Shown here: positions 51,801-63,928 of the stretch, one piece after another | Layout: each line of letters begins with the position of its first letter | Position numbering within the stretch: position 1 is the stretch's first letter | Assembly: GCA_013397695.1 (NCBI GenBank) | Contig: VYZI01000127.1 | Coordinates: forward strand, 851,093-915,092 | DNA from: Centropus unirufus | Lineage: Eukaryota > Chordata > Aves > Cuculiformes > Centropidae | DNA: 64,000 nucleotides | Direction: 5' to 3' | Made by a program: the position numbers and the translations under genes | Notes under the pieces: generated by a model | Database searches by the model: none | Told to the model about the DNA's origin: nothing | The model's input: the letters and a program-made list of their open reading frames with translations, nothing else

Positions 51801-54659
51801 GGCTGTTACTTGTCTCACGAGAAATTTTCAGATTTGGTTAGGAAATGAATAAGAAGTTCAGATATTGCTTTTCCTTTCTCTGACTGGACCCTCAGAAGAA
51901 TTGTTGACAGACTGCAATGTCAAGGTCTTTCCAAAGCTGAGCTCATGCAGACACTAAAAACTGCAGTAAAATAAACCAGGATAGGAGTAAACCACCAATC
52001 TGGTTGCAGTAGTAGGGTGGGGTTAGAGCATGGCTTAGAGGTCTATGAGTCTTTAGCACCATCATGCATCCCCAGTATTCATCGCACACCAGGGAAGTGA
52101 TTCACGACTATGGACAGGCAAAGTGGAAAAGAGTTAAAAAAAGGGAGAACTGAACAACCTGCTAAAAATCCTGCCCTTGGCCTAAGCCATCAAATCCTCT
52201 GTTGGGAAGAGAAAACCTGTAGGAGAAACCTTCCCATCTGTGGAGTAAAAAAAAAGGAATTTTCTAAAGCATATTGCTTTTCCCGCCTTTTCAAACCTAC
52301 CTCTGCCACCTGAGTTGGGTGCCCTATCTACCTCTGCTCTTGGAGTTGGACAGCCTTCTCTCCCCAACAGCTAATACTCCGGAAGTAGAGTAAGGCAATA
52401 TATAAAATACATGTTGCAGTCAGCATTCAGTGCACACTGATGATTCAACTCGGGGTTGTGACAGCCACACAGTAAAACTCCTAATCTTACTAAATGAAAA
52501 GAAAAAACAAAGAACCCCCAAAAAACATAGCTTTTTTTTCAGCATAGCTGAAAATCATATGTACAAAATGAATCTTAAAATAATTTTGTTCAGTCAAGCA
52601 ACTTAAAATTGTCCTAGCAATTGTCAGATTGCCTGCTAATTTTCACCCTTTTACACAAGAGTTATGATCCAGACCATAGGTTTTTATTCTTTACTATTTT
52701 TCCACTGAAATCTTGTCCTATTAACAGTTCCCAGTGGAAAAAGAAAAAAAAAAAAAAGAGAGGAAAAACTGTAAGCTGTATAAATAATACACTGCCACTT
52801 TCTAATTTCTGTGTGCTTAGGTTTTCTGGTTAATGCTTTTTTAATGTTTTGTTTGTGCAATGTGCTCTTTAATAAAACATTTAATGAGGTTTCACATGTG
52901 ATGGATATGACAAAATATTAGTCATGAAATAACTTTTGCTAACCCAGTTCTTTTTACAATTACTGCCAAACTGCAATATTAAGAATTTTGAAGAAAGAAA
53001 AGAATAACAAGCATCAACAAATACAAATTTATCATAGGGTCTGTATGCCAGAGAACTTACTTTCTTCAAAAATGTTCCTAATAACTATTTAGAATAGAGG
53101 TGGATATTGATAAGGTAACAGTAGGTTCTTCATTTAAAGGAAGACTAGTTTAAAATACTTTAGTAAATCCTAATACAAAGCTGAACTATGCTTTTACCAT
53201 GATAAATTAGCTTTAATACAAGACTAACTCCAGATGGCAGTGTTGTCTTACAGGAAAAAGTAATACCTAAAATGCTGAAAATTTGCTGCAAGAATTCTCC
53301 ACCTGGCTCACTGCAGCTTTCTTAAAAATCACATGGTGAGAGGATGCCTTTTGGATTACACACCGACATTGCTACCACATGAATTGCATGATAACTGGTG
53401 CTGGCAGCTTTAAATGGTAAAACTCAATTTTCACATTGTTTTAGTTCACAATCAGAAAAAGATTCAGAGATTAAACAGCATGATTTTTTTCCAAAATACC
53501 TAAAGCAAGCACTCCAGATAAATATTCCTGTTAAGAGTGGTACACAAAATAAATGCTAATTAGTAAATGCAGTTAATGCTGTTGTTTGAAAAATATTATA
53601 TAGATTGTTTTTAAGGTCCATTGGTAGTTTATGCAAAATGCTGTTATTCTTGTATAAACAGAAACACCATTTAAGATGAACTGTGAAATGGATTTGGTTT
53701 ATTTTGAAAGGCAGCAATTATGAGAGAAAATCACACAGAAATCACAACATTTAAAAAGAATCCTAAGAGAAAAGTGCTCATTGTCACCGACAGTGGCTTG
53801 AGTCTGGTTGACTGCAAATGAACCAAATCATCAGTTAACATGGAGAAGCGAAGTTATGAATTAGACTACAGCTACCTTGAACTAAACTCATGACATTGAC
53901 AAGCTGCAGTAATAAAAGCTGAGAACTAGTGAAGAAACTTAAGAGATGGAGCGACAACCTTTGACCTGCGGTTTCACAGACCGTGGTGATAGCTGCACGA
54001 GAGGATACACACCAGGAGCATGACTGGCGTGTTCAGTGCAAACTGTTACGAGCCAGCTGACTCAGAAGGATGAGACAATTAGGATGCCTATTGTAAGAAG
54101 CAGTATATCATTAGAGGGAAAATGAGGAGAACAAATGGAGTCATCTAGGAAGAAAAGATGAATTTGTGAAAACACAACAAAATAAAAGCAAGTGAAATAA
54201 CCACTAAAAAAAAAAGCTCTGTACAGGGCTGTAAGGCTATATGACACAGCTCCTCAAATATTACTAAAACTGACTAAGGACTATAGTAAATTAACATGAT
54301 ACATCTTTGTATAGTTCTGTAATGCTGAAAAAAAGAGTGCAAAATCTCAAATGGTGCACTGAACACCAAGAAATTAAATAATACATGCCGGCAATTACTG
54401 CTGATGAATTTAACTTCAGTCCAGATTAAAAGAAATTAAAAAAAAATATGACCAGACATTTAAAAAGAAATATGTAACCAGAGTAAGAAGTGGGAAATAC
54501 TGCTAATAAGTAAAGATTAAATCTTTCAAAGAAAATTTAAGGGCATTAACAAATATATATATATATATGAGGAGGGATAATGCAAATAATTTCTCCTGAC
54601 CACGTGTTAAAAATTGAGGCATAGAACGTTAATATTAATGATATAGGAAATGTGCTGAA
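51801..54659 (-). other. ADGB intron, no exon seen
   Basis: AT-rich sequence with short A-runs (52740-52756) and a TA run at 54553-54568. A possible CTCF-like sequence, CTCCAGATGGCAGTG, lies at 53228-53242. No exon or young transposable element was recognised. Confidence 0.5.
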
Positions 54660-55230
54660 TTGTCTAAAGTGGTATATTAGGCTTTGCAAGGATCTAGGGG
54701 TGAGAGCACAGTGGGGGCAGCTACACGTTTGCCTGTACATGTGTGTTTGTGGTGGTCTGCACCAGCAGCTGGAGCAGGGCTGTATCCTCAGGAGCACACA
54801 GTGGATCCAGAGCCAGCTACTGGGAAGACCAGCTGTCAAAGTCCAGCTTCTGGAACAATCCTCTATATATATACATAAATATNAATATATATATGGGTAT
54901 ACATATTAATATATTCTCTGTAGTGAACTTCCATTCTGTCCTGCCAGAGGGGGAAACAGGATGAGGCCATTGGTGCTGTCTGTGTTTGTGTGAGTGCTCC
55001 GAGTGTCTCTCTGTGATCTGTATGGCTGATGTTCTGTATGGCTGATATACGTATACACGTAGGGTCTATGTGTGTTCTCTGTGTGCGTGTGCCTACGGGA
55101 ACTACATCTCCAACCTTGTTAATGGCTGGAGCTGGGGACACAGCCTGCAGCATTCTAACCTCTCTCAGGCTATCTGATCTAGCATGATAAATGTTTCTCT
55201 AGCATATTAAGATCTAAATCATTTTGTGTC
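54660..55230 (+). repeat. Likely dispersed retroelement repeat with AT core
   Basis: GC-richer than its surroundings, with a TG-rich half and a central AT microsatellite (54861-54911, one ambiguous base at 54883). The 3' half includes a duplicated CTGTATGGCTGAT motif (55018-55045) and the block TTAATGGCTGGAGCTGGGGA. I have an impression of a multi-copy avian element, possibly an LTR, but cannot name the family and saw no clear termini or target duplication. Confidence 0.45.
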
Positions 55231-55267
55231 AGCCCTAGTGATAAAAGAGGAAGCAAATAGGAGATAT

Positions 55268-55528
55268 TTATCTGATTTCTAAGATACGGACTAGAATTCT
55301 AACTGATTGTAATATATGTTGGGTTTTTAGTTTGGTTTTGGTTTGTATGTTTTTCTGTCCCTTAACAAGAAACGCTAAAGCTCCCTCCCAGCTCTTGTCA
55401 ATATATTCAGCAGGGATGTTTTCTAGTTTCATTAGAAATTTTTTGTTTAGGTGTACTCTGTCAGAGCCCTGTGCCTTTACATCGCATTTCATCAGTCCTT
55501 CTGACCATGGAAGCAGTCGTACTTTCAT
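55268..55528 (-). other. Intronic open frame, 86 codons, unknown origin
   Basis: The minus-strand frame begins MKVRLLPWSEGLMKC and contains NKKFLMKLENIPAEYIDKSW followed by EGALAFLVKG. It reads more like protein than its neighbours do. It lacks a pyrimidine-rich acceptor and a usable donor, so it is not accepted as an ADGB exon. It lies just beyond the candidate dispersed repeat and may be coding debris of a mobile element. I cannot assign a family. Confidence 0.35.
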
Positions 55529-55802
55529 AACCGTCCCGCATCCCTACCTAAAGTTGAGCCCTAAGACGCTCAGGTGAGTTTTGCACTGTTCTCTGGTTTC
55601 TTTATAATTCGTGAACTGAAGGTATAGAATCATGCAATCAAACCTTGTTTCTATGAACAAAGTGTTTTGCTGTTTAATTATTTTATTCAAATAGTGAATA
55701 AAAGAAAAAACTGTCATATAGTCTTGGCCTGTAGCAATATAACATTTTTTAAAAACCGGTAGCATGATGCATTTGACTAAATACATATTGAGATTGACAT
55801 AC

Positions 55803-55914
55803 CTTTCATTTCATTTTTCTCTAATTCTTTAAGTTCGTGAACAAACGCAGACTGACTGTCAGTAAGTGTCCAACTATCATACAAGACCAATGCTTGTATA
55901 AGATACTTGTGAGG
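55803..55914 (-). CDS. ADGB: ADGB exon: conserved short helical block
   Basis: 112 nt, residues 191-227 plus one base. The acceptor TTTCTTTCACAG|CCTCAC is strong and the donor is AAAG|gtatgt. The peptide PHKYLIQALVLYDSWTLTDS followed by FVHELKELEKNEMK is compact and well ordered compared with the previous exon, which suggests a structured, conserved segment. Confidence 0.85.
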
Positions 55915-57097
55915 CTGTGAAAGAAAATGCAATATGTTAACATGCTGAAGACATAACAATTATAGTAAACATTTAAAAATTCTGTAGGTTAGAAAACTGC
56001 CAGCTATTGAACTTAGCAAATAAGACACATAATTAATTTACAAGCTTGCAGGTTACTGTATTCACAAGAAGCTTAAAAAATTAGTGTTAATTCCACAGAT
56101 TTTATTTTAATTCCTGTGAAATTAAACAATTACTCATGTGTTTATCATGTGAAACTAAAATGGGATATGCAACAAAGAGCCACATTCCCTAAAGATTTCC
56201 TTGTAACTTTTCTATGTATCCCATATGCTAAAACAAAGACTTTTGTCTTCAATTTTAAGACCTAACACAGGGCGTGGAGTCCTAATACTTGCACTAAATA
56301 ATGTATTAGTTTGAGGTAGGGGTGACAGGGTTCATGCATTATATTAGACATTGTCTACACTGAACAGGAAATTATTCTTATTAAAAATTGTTTTCTGAAT
56401 TCTGACACCAGTTCTGAGTCAAAGGAGCAACCCTGGAATTTATTTCTCAATAATCCTTTTTTTTCCCCCTCGGAATATTTTGTTACAACTGAACTCAATT
56501 ATCTGGAAAAATTCACAGTAGAAAAACACCTGGAGAAAGAGAAACATAAACTGCTTCAGAAAATAAATGTTATTTTTCTATGATAGACAAATAATATTAG
56601 GTGAAGTCAAGGAAAAAACCACACTTTTTTATATCAATCTCTAAAAACTATGCTCAAGTGGAAGCTAGTGTGTGTGTTACTAAAGGTTTCAGCTGACTAG
56701 CAGTAGGTGTTTATTAAAACTTTTAAAGTTGGCCTTCTCTTACATCAAATTTTAAAGAAAACTCACATTGAATCATCAGAAGTTTAACTTCATTACTGGT
56801 AGTTTTCACACTTAGCTGAAAGTTACGCTATACTTGAATTGGATTTAGCAAATGAAGAACACTTAATGATTGAATAGATCTCCTTGACTGGAAAACAAGA
56901 ATGGCTCATAGTTATTTGGTTATTCATATAGGTACATCAGCCTTTCTCCATAGCCTCATTCAGAAGCTACCAACAATTTTCATTTTGGATTCTTTGTTCT
57001 TGCCTCAGGATATCAGATCTCCATACATAGCAAAAGGATTGTCTATATCCCTTCATTGTTTGATTGAGTTTTTCCCAAATCCCAGTGAATCACTTAC
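55915..57097 (-). other. ADGB intron, nothing notable
   Basis: AT-rich intron of 1183 bp. No repeat or exon was recognised. Confidence 0.6.
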
Positions 57098-57294
57098 TTG
57101 TTGGGGACTAACATCCCTATTTTGAAAGTTTTCCAAGAGGGAAGGTTCCTCTTCTAATATAGGTGGACATTCTAGAGAAATCCCTGACTTGGAAGATTTG
57201 GTGTCCATTGAAGAACAAATATGAACTTTTTTTTTGGGTCCCCCAATTTCTGATTCCTTCTTTGTACAACTTTGAATATTTAGTTGTTTGCTTG
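57098..57294 (-). CDS. ADGB: ADGB exon: low-complexity linker
   Basis: 197 nt, residues 125-190. The acceptor is ACCTTGCAG|CA and the donor CAA|gtaagtg. The peptide is rich in Ser, Lys and Glu (SKQLNIQSCTKKESEIGGPK at the start, SLLENFQNRDVSPQQ at the end) and looks disordered. It bridges the beta-rich part and the following helical exon. It is supported by exact phase agreement with both neighbours and by good splice sites; the sequence alone would not identify the gene. Confidence 0.8.
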
Positions 57295-60200
57295 CTGCAA
57301 GGTGATAAAAAATGACAGGATTAATTTCAAGAAATTCTATGAATTAATGTATCGGCATGAGATAAAAAGATGCCCCAGAAACTATGAGAATGAAGAAATA
57401 ATACAGTCAATTTTCTCATGCTGTATTATTGTTATGATTTTCCAATTAAAATGATACCCATTCCAAATACTATATTGATTTAATTCTGCAGGCAAATCAC
57501 AGACTACTTTTCAAAGTAAATAACAAAAAAATCGCAAGACTTTCTATATAACTATTATTACTGTTTGCAAAACATATGCTCCCCCCACACCAAGCCCCCC
57601 ACTTCTTTCCTGCATTTACCACCACAGCATTATGCTAAATATTACGTAATATATATAGCCTTGTACGCCATACAATAGAATTGTAATTTAATAAATTGTG
57701 TGCATCTATGGAACAAGGGAAAATTTGCACTACTACTCCTACAGAATTCTCTTAGGCCAACCTGACACAAGAATCATAGCTGACTGAAGTTTAAAAAAGC
57801 AAGTGTTGAAAAGAGCTATAGAACTATTTGTGGCCTGTCATTTCTAAAGTTCTATCATTGTCTCCTAAGGAAGAAATTGATGTGGAAAACCCGTGAAAAC
57901 GCTAATGTGCTATAGAAGGACTGTAACAGAAGTATTAATCAAGAAAACATATTCTGCTTAGAATGGTGCAATCCTCCGGAAGACTCATCCTGCCCTTGTT
58001 GGAAAGACGACTTAGAAAAGTTCCCGAAAATTCATGTACAATGTAATAGTTCTAGCAATTGTCACCAGGTGGTGCTGTGACATCAAATTACTTTTCTGAC
58101 TGCTTCTATAAATATTCACTCTTGGTTTCCCTAAGCAAAGCTCTGCCTAGAAGGAACCTGGAACCTACCTTAGTTTCAGGTACAAACAAATAATCTGAAT
58201 GAGATTTTGATACTTTGAGAACGCATTATGTCCAACTGCTACTATGGAAAAAAAGGGATTATGAGAATTCACTTCTCCAACTGTGCTAACAGGCCTGCTG
58301 TGCTTGTATCAACAAAACAGGCTGTGCTTACAAGACATGAATACGCACCTCCTTTATTGGGACTTGAATATTCAAGGTCCAAGTCATTTACTACATCTCA
58401 GAAGGGGTAAATGCATTCAAAAGCAATTGGTTGAATGTAGTTTTTGAGTTATAAAAGACATTTATAAAACAGCTGTGACTGGAGATGAATTAACAGATTG
58501 TGGGTGGAAAAGGGTGATAATATTTTGTTGGTGATGCTTGCATAATAATGCCACTTAAGAACACTTCTGGCAACACAGCAATCAGTTTCATGAGAGGCAG
58601 AGTATACGTGATACTGAGTAGGTCTCAAACGTGTGGGTGTGTCTTGCTTAATTAACAAGTTTGGTGCCGATGGTATAGCAGCGATTTGTGATTATTCCTA
58701 TTCTGTGAAAACACCTTTTTTTAGAGAACAAATCGATACTGACAGTATGAATCTTGATGTATTGAATGCCAATTGTACCTGAACCTGGCACCAGTCTATG
58801 GAGGTTCCTATATTGGTATTGTGCATGCCATAAACACATAAGCAGCAAAGAAACACACTTTTATAATACAGTGACATACATTACACCTACACACATGGTA
58901 CCAGGTTGGGTAACCTGACATTGTTATACTGAATTTTAACTGTATATTGGCAATATTGAATACATTTCCTAATCTTCTCGTTTAGCTTGCATGCTCTGAA
59001 AGATTCAGAAAACTTAGAAAAAATGTCTGTGTTATGGCATACATACATGAGTGTACATAGAGAAAGATCTTCAATATTAGGGCCCAATGAGGTCTAACAT
59101 TGTAAAAATAATAGTAAAACCCCCAACAAATGGTGATGACTTCACAGTTGTTTCATCCAACTGACATCTCTCTACACATTCACACGCACGTAAATGGCAT
59201 CCAAATATTAATTTTACCTTCAAGTACATTCTAAAATCATAATACTTTTTTACAGTTTGTCAGCTCTAGAAACACTTTTAAAATCCGTTTGAAATAAAGT
59301 AACTTTCATCACCATTTTTTTCCAGTTAGAATTCACCGGTTCCACTGCTGAATAGGAACCTGATACAACAGCCTTCCTATTTCCTATCAGGTGAACATAA
59401 CAAATATTTCATTGAGTGATTCACAATGGGTTAAAAAAAATTAAATACACAGAAATTATTTGTACCACACCACACAAGAATAAATGATAAAAAACTAATG
59501 TGTCTGATTCCTGAGGATATTTTTAAAATCCTCTCATCCATGTCCCATCCATTCCCTTCCATTTGTTTGTACTTTTTAGCTTATTTTAGTCTTCAGATTA
59601 TGATCTTTGCTAACAAGCTGGTTTACTGAAAGAAAGTTTCTTCTTTTTTTTTTACTGAGGGTAACTTGGCAATTTTTTTCAAGTATTTTTCATCCTGACC
59701 CAAATCTGAGCTATCTTATAGGTTTCCTGCTTCTATTTCTACTAGTCTACTGTTACATTTATTAATCTATTCCCACATTCAAAAACAGTTACCAAAAATA
59801 GCAGTTAATTATCTTGGTAAGTCAGTCACAGAATCATCTTAACTTCTCCATGACTTCCTTTAAATGACGCCTTGTCATCTGATGAATTATAATTTAAGAG
59901 CACAGTCTTTGTAGTATTTTATTTTTCTTTTCTGGTAATAGCAAGATGCTGTTGAGACAGAAACTAAGATGTTTCTTAATCGTGATTAAATTAGGCAATT
60001 TTCCCTGGAAACTGGAAATATAGCTAAAACATTTTTTCTTAAGATCATGCTAGAAAACTACAGAGCTCAGAATCATGGAGATGAGTACAAGAAATATACT
60101 ATTCTGGAGTTTAGCAAAGCAATAACCCAGTACTTAAACTAGTTATCTTTGCCTCAGGTTCTGAATATACTCAAACAGGCAGCAATGGATGGATTTACAG

Positions 60201-60402
60201 AAAATTTCATGTTTAAAAGTCTCCATAAAAGGACTGAATACTGTAGTATGTTACAACATTGATGTGTAGTGGTGTCCACGGGGAGTACAGTAGCTGACTT
60301 GTTTGCTTATAAACAATGGCATTATTGAAGCACAATCGTAATGCTTATGAAGAATAGACATTTTCAAAATGAAATCCACAGATTTAATAAAAATGTCAGG
60401 TT
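57295..60402 (-). other. ADGB intron, no exon seen
   Basis: AT-rich intronic sequence with short frames only. A possible CTCF site lies at 58062-58080. Confidence 0.5.
58062..58080 (+). promoter_or_regulatory. Possible CTCF-binding site
   Basis: TCACCAGGTGGTGCTGTGA resembles the CTCF core (CCACCAGGGGGCGCTG-like), with substitutions in the G-rich part. Judged by eye only. Confidence 0.3.
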
Positions 60403-60517
60403 TGAGGGGAATTTGAACAGCCTGGTCTGCTGGGAGGTGTCCCCGCCCATGGCAGAATGGGTGGAACTAGATGTTCTTTAAGGTCCCTTCCAATCCAAAC
60501 CACTCTATGACTCTACA
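60403..60517 (+). mobile_element. CR1 LINE 3' terminal fragment
   Basis: A short plus-strand copy with the diagnostic CR1 3' sequence: GGTGTCCCCGCCCATGGCAG, GGAACTAGATGTTCTTTAAG, GTCCCTTCCAATCCAAACCA and CTCTATGACTCTA. Only the last 110 bp or so of the element is present. Confidence 0.93.
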
Positions 60518-61881
60518 AATGAAAATTGCAAAATTGTATATGATCTTAAAAATAAAATGGCGATAGACTGATTAGGCATTGACGTGTACGCTTACATTTT
60601 ATTTCCCGTTTTTCAGTTTGTGCCTATAGCCTCTTGTCTTGTCAACTAGGTGGTACTGAAAAGAGTTTGGCTTCATTTTCCCTTCCTCGTAGGCCCTTTC
60701 GCAAGTTTTTATACAGTATCTATATGCTGTCAGGCTAGGGTATTCAGTAGATTCAGAGGGGTAGTTTCCTGGCCTACAGACTGACAGTTTTAACTCAGGC
60801 CAGCTGGATTGTTGTTAGGTAGAATTACTAGTTTCAAATCACTTTGAGAAAATACATTAATTTTAGCATGAAAAGTGACCTTTGGACACACACTGGTTTA
60901 CACCTTTAACAAGATCTGAGCTGACAAGACTGCAATCTCATGAATGACAACATTTTTAAAGGGGAAAAAAAAACCTGAATGTTCAGCAAATAAACTTCTC
61001 AGATTCAATGGTTCGGCCAAATGTGAGTGAGGTGTGTGTGCTGTAACTTCCAAAGACTTTTGTCTCAAAGGAGATTTTGTTTAAATTCAAGTATTCTCAT
61101 AAGGGATAACTTTTTCAGTGTTTGAGTTGCTATCATAAAGAATTCACAACTGCATAATGGGCATTTATGAACTTTGCAAGTCTGGCAGAGTAGTCTTCCT
61201 TCAGTGTCTCCTGTTTCCATGAATATCATTGTGAAGCTGTAGCAGAGGCAGAGTCAAAAATTGGGAGCTTTTCTTAAGGATAAATACCGTATCGTTTATT
61301 CAGAATGCTTTTGCCTTATACTCTAGGGCTCATATGGTGGCTAAAAAGCTGATAAAACACATGCTTTTGCAAAAAGGAGTGATGCTCAAGATCGTGCATT
61401 TAAACCATAAGGCTCAGTGTAATCTGTGAATTATATGCCATGTCCCATTGCCTGGTCATCAGTTTCCCAACATTCAAAATTTTTTGAACTTTAGGATAAA
61501 AAAAGGCAGGATCTTGAAAATCAAACATATTTCAGTTCTCAAGGACAAGAAAAGCATATGCATAAAATTTTCAGAACTGAGAAGCTGCTTCAATTATTCA
61601 CAAAACCCTTTACTCAGTTATGAAACAAGACTAAAAGGCAAAGGAAGAAAATAAGGCTGGATACCTTATTTCAATCAATCCTTTTGGTACCTTCTGTCAT
61701 TGCTGAGGACCAAGGACTCCTGCTCATTGCTCAGAAATGTAGCTGATTTAACTCAATCACAAAATATTTACTGATTCATGGAAAAGGTAAGAGAAAATAT
61801 TTTCTGTGATTATCTAACATTACTGTAAGAATGTATATCCCTCAGTGAATAAAATTATCAAATACAGAATGCAATACTTAC
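60518..61881 (-). other. ADGB intron, nothing notable
   Basis: Unique-looking AT-rich intronic DNA without recognisable elements. Confidence 0.55.
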
Positions 61882-62066
61882 AGTGGGTACTCAAAACGTT
61901 TCCATTACTCAAGAAATTAAAAGCAGGAATGAGTGCATGCCCCTTTCCAGTGACACTCAAAATTTCTTCCTCATTATCTAGGACTTGTAGTTTAACGAAC
62001 ACGTTCGATTTAGAGGTTTGTACCTGCACTGTAGCAACATGTGGCGCTGTGACATTTACAAAGTAC
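61882..62066 (-). CDS. ADGB: ADGB exon: second beta-rich block
   Basis: 185 nt, residues 63-124 plus one base. The acceptor TTCTTCTTTAG|G is strong and completes the Arg codon split with the previous exon. The donor is ACT|gtaagta. The peptide starts YFVNVTAPHVATVQVQTSKS and continues with FVKLQVLDNEEE and GKGHALIPAFNFL. Alternating hydrophobic residues point to beta strands that complete the domain begun in the previous exon. Confidence 0.88.
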
Positions 62067-63740
62067 CTAAAGAAGAAAGAAAAAATATACAGATATAATG
62101 AACTATACCAGATCAATCTTTTTTTAGGAAAGTACCAAAACATTGTGCTGACATGGAAGCAAAGACTTAAAACTGAGTTTCCAGTCAACAGTATTTTCCT
62201 GCAATCTTGTGGGCTAAGCTTCCTATAGTGAAGTTTAAGGCAGTGTGTCCAAGATCAAAATAACTGCTGCTGCCAAAAAAAGAGTGGGCTTGCAATTTCT
62301 CTTTTTTGCTTCCTTATCAAATGTCCATACATATGTTTTCCCTTCTGCTGTACCACTATTCATTGAAAAACATGGATGATTAGGGAACTGTTTCAGTTAA
62401 AAAGTCGCTGAGTGAAAGAAAAATCTAAATATTTGCTTTCAAAAGGATAGAGCTATCTCATTTTCCAGCAACTGCTACTCTGGTCAGCTTTAAAGGCTAA
62501 GGAATTAGAAGATGGTAGAATTAGAGTTTAAATATTAGAATTTAAATACTTTTGTTGTAACTCCTAACTTTATATATTTTTACTATTTTGTTTACTATTT
62601 TGTACATAAACTCAGCTTGTTAGACTAATCTCAGCAAGAAAGCAAATAAACACAACTGCACAAAGACTCCATCATCCTGACTTCAGCAGATTTGAAGTAA
62701 AAAATATATGGATATTTTTAAATCTTTTTTTCAAGTTTCTCAACATCAGAGGGAAAAAGGGAAATAAACTCATCAAGGAAGAAAGATTACATAGAATGTG
62801 AGTGAATTTGTTTTATTTCTGTCACCTGTTTTCTTTGTTGATATTGAACCTCATTCCTTTGATTCCTCTTGTTGAACAGACCTCTGTCCAAGAATAATTC
62901 AATGATTCAAAATATTGATACAAATGTTCAGGAATCAAGGCAAAATATTGTAGAATTAACTTTCAATATATATGCATATAATCAGCTCTAAGCACAGGGT
63001 CTTTTTTAGTGCGGTGTGTAATCCTTTGTGTTACATATAGTGTTACTTCAATGCAGTGTATTATTCAAATACACAGTTAATTAAATACAGTGTGTTACTT
63101 AAATACAGTAATTTAGTCAGGACCAGCTCTAGAACCCAAACAGCTTGAATAAAATCAGTTAAGAAAGAAATATTAAAAATTGAAGCATCATGTTCTTATT
63201 AAATATGTTCTCCTAAAAGAATCTGCATGCTAAAATAAGATGCATATACATTTTTCCTGCCAGGACTGCAAGATAGAAATAGGTCTGATATATCAGAAAA
63301 GAAAACACTGCATTTCTGGTTTTCTTTTGGAGCTCGATCTAAATAGATCAAAAAGTATATCAAACTTTGTCTCCTCCCCTCCTGCAAAATCTCTATTTGA
63401 ATTCATATTTAATCCCCAAAAGTACCATGGAACTTCAGTAAGTGGCATATGGATAATATTTCAAGACCAAGCCTACAGAAATGAAAAATGCTGTTACTAG
63501 GATTTTAAAGCTAAAGACTGTGTACTTGATACCTACTCCTCATTAAACAGTAGCAGTATTTTAGAAAATAATGCTTTAATAAATGAAATATTAGATTTGA
63601 TATTGGACATTGATGGTCCATAAAATTCAGATATGTGTTTCAATACCTTCCCCTTATAAGAAAGAGGAAAGCATACACTTTTCTGTCAGGGATAGTCCAT
63701 GTGAAAAGCATAAATTAATCTTTCATCTCTAATTATTTAC
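62067..63740 (-). other. ADGB intron with degenerate minisatellite
   Basis: A 1674-bp intron. It holds the 18-bp degenerate repeat at 63039-63114 and otherwise unremarkable AT-rich sequence. Confidence 0.6.
63039..63114 (+). repeat. Degenerate 18-bp minisatellite, about four copies
   Basis: Imperfect head-to-tail copies of a unit like CAGTGTGTTACTTAAATA. The copies differ at several positions and one is shortened. Confidence 0.55.
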
Positions 63741-63928
63741 CTGAACAGTATACTCTTTTCATTGGGTATGTAATACTCCTTAATCTCTTTAGTAGAATAG
63801 AAATTATACACTTCATCACGAGCGAGAATTGGGAGTGGACTATGGGAACTGATGAGCCGGAGCCTCCATCTTCCAGCAGGCACAGGAACATCATCAGTAT
63901 GTGCTTCAGCCATAAATGTATACCCTTT
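63741..63928 (-). CDS. ADGB: ADGB exon: beta-sandwich block (first exon seen)
   Basis: 188 nt, residues 1-62 of the visible segment plus two bases of the next codon. The acceptor is GACTTTCAG before AAAGGG, with a pyrimidine-rich lead. The donor is TTCAG|gtaaat. The peptide runs from KGYTFMAEAH through PAGRWRLRLISSHSPLP to EYYIPNEKSILF. The G-WRLRL-SS pattern followed by an IPN-LF-Y strand suggests part of a beta-sandwich, as in calpain domain III-like folds. The fold assignment is inferred. Exons encoding the protease and globin lie further 5', outside the window; only 72 bp of the upstream intron is visible. Confidence 0.85.

Larger units (their letters stand above)
39530..63928 (-). other. 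ADGB: Androglobin gene, 3' part (ten exons and introns)
   Basis: Androglobin is a large chimeric protein of motile-ciliated cells and testis. It has an N-terminal calpain-like cysteine protease region, a central circularly permuted globin domain with an IQ calmodulin motif, and a long C-terminal region. Mammalian work ties it to sperm flagellum formation. Ten minus-strand exons here form one continuous frame of 533 codons plus stop, with consistent splice phases throughout. Visible features are the GRWRLRL-type beta block, a DKPYWTLRLV block and a charged coiled-coil tail ending in KKK; the identity comes from recognising these. The protease and globin parts must lie beyond position 64000. 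Introns run 1674, 4587, 1183, 6649, 2247, 2397, 1517, 1376 and 1105 bp from 5' to 3'. A small phase-neutral exon could have been missed in the longest introns. Confidence 0.85.

Noticed and set aside
61845..62228. 127-codon plus-strand frame
   Set aside because: It is the antisense shadow of a well-supported ADGB exon and its intron edges.
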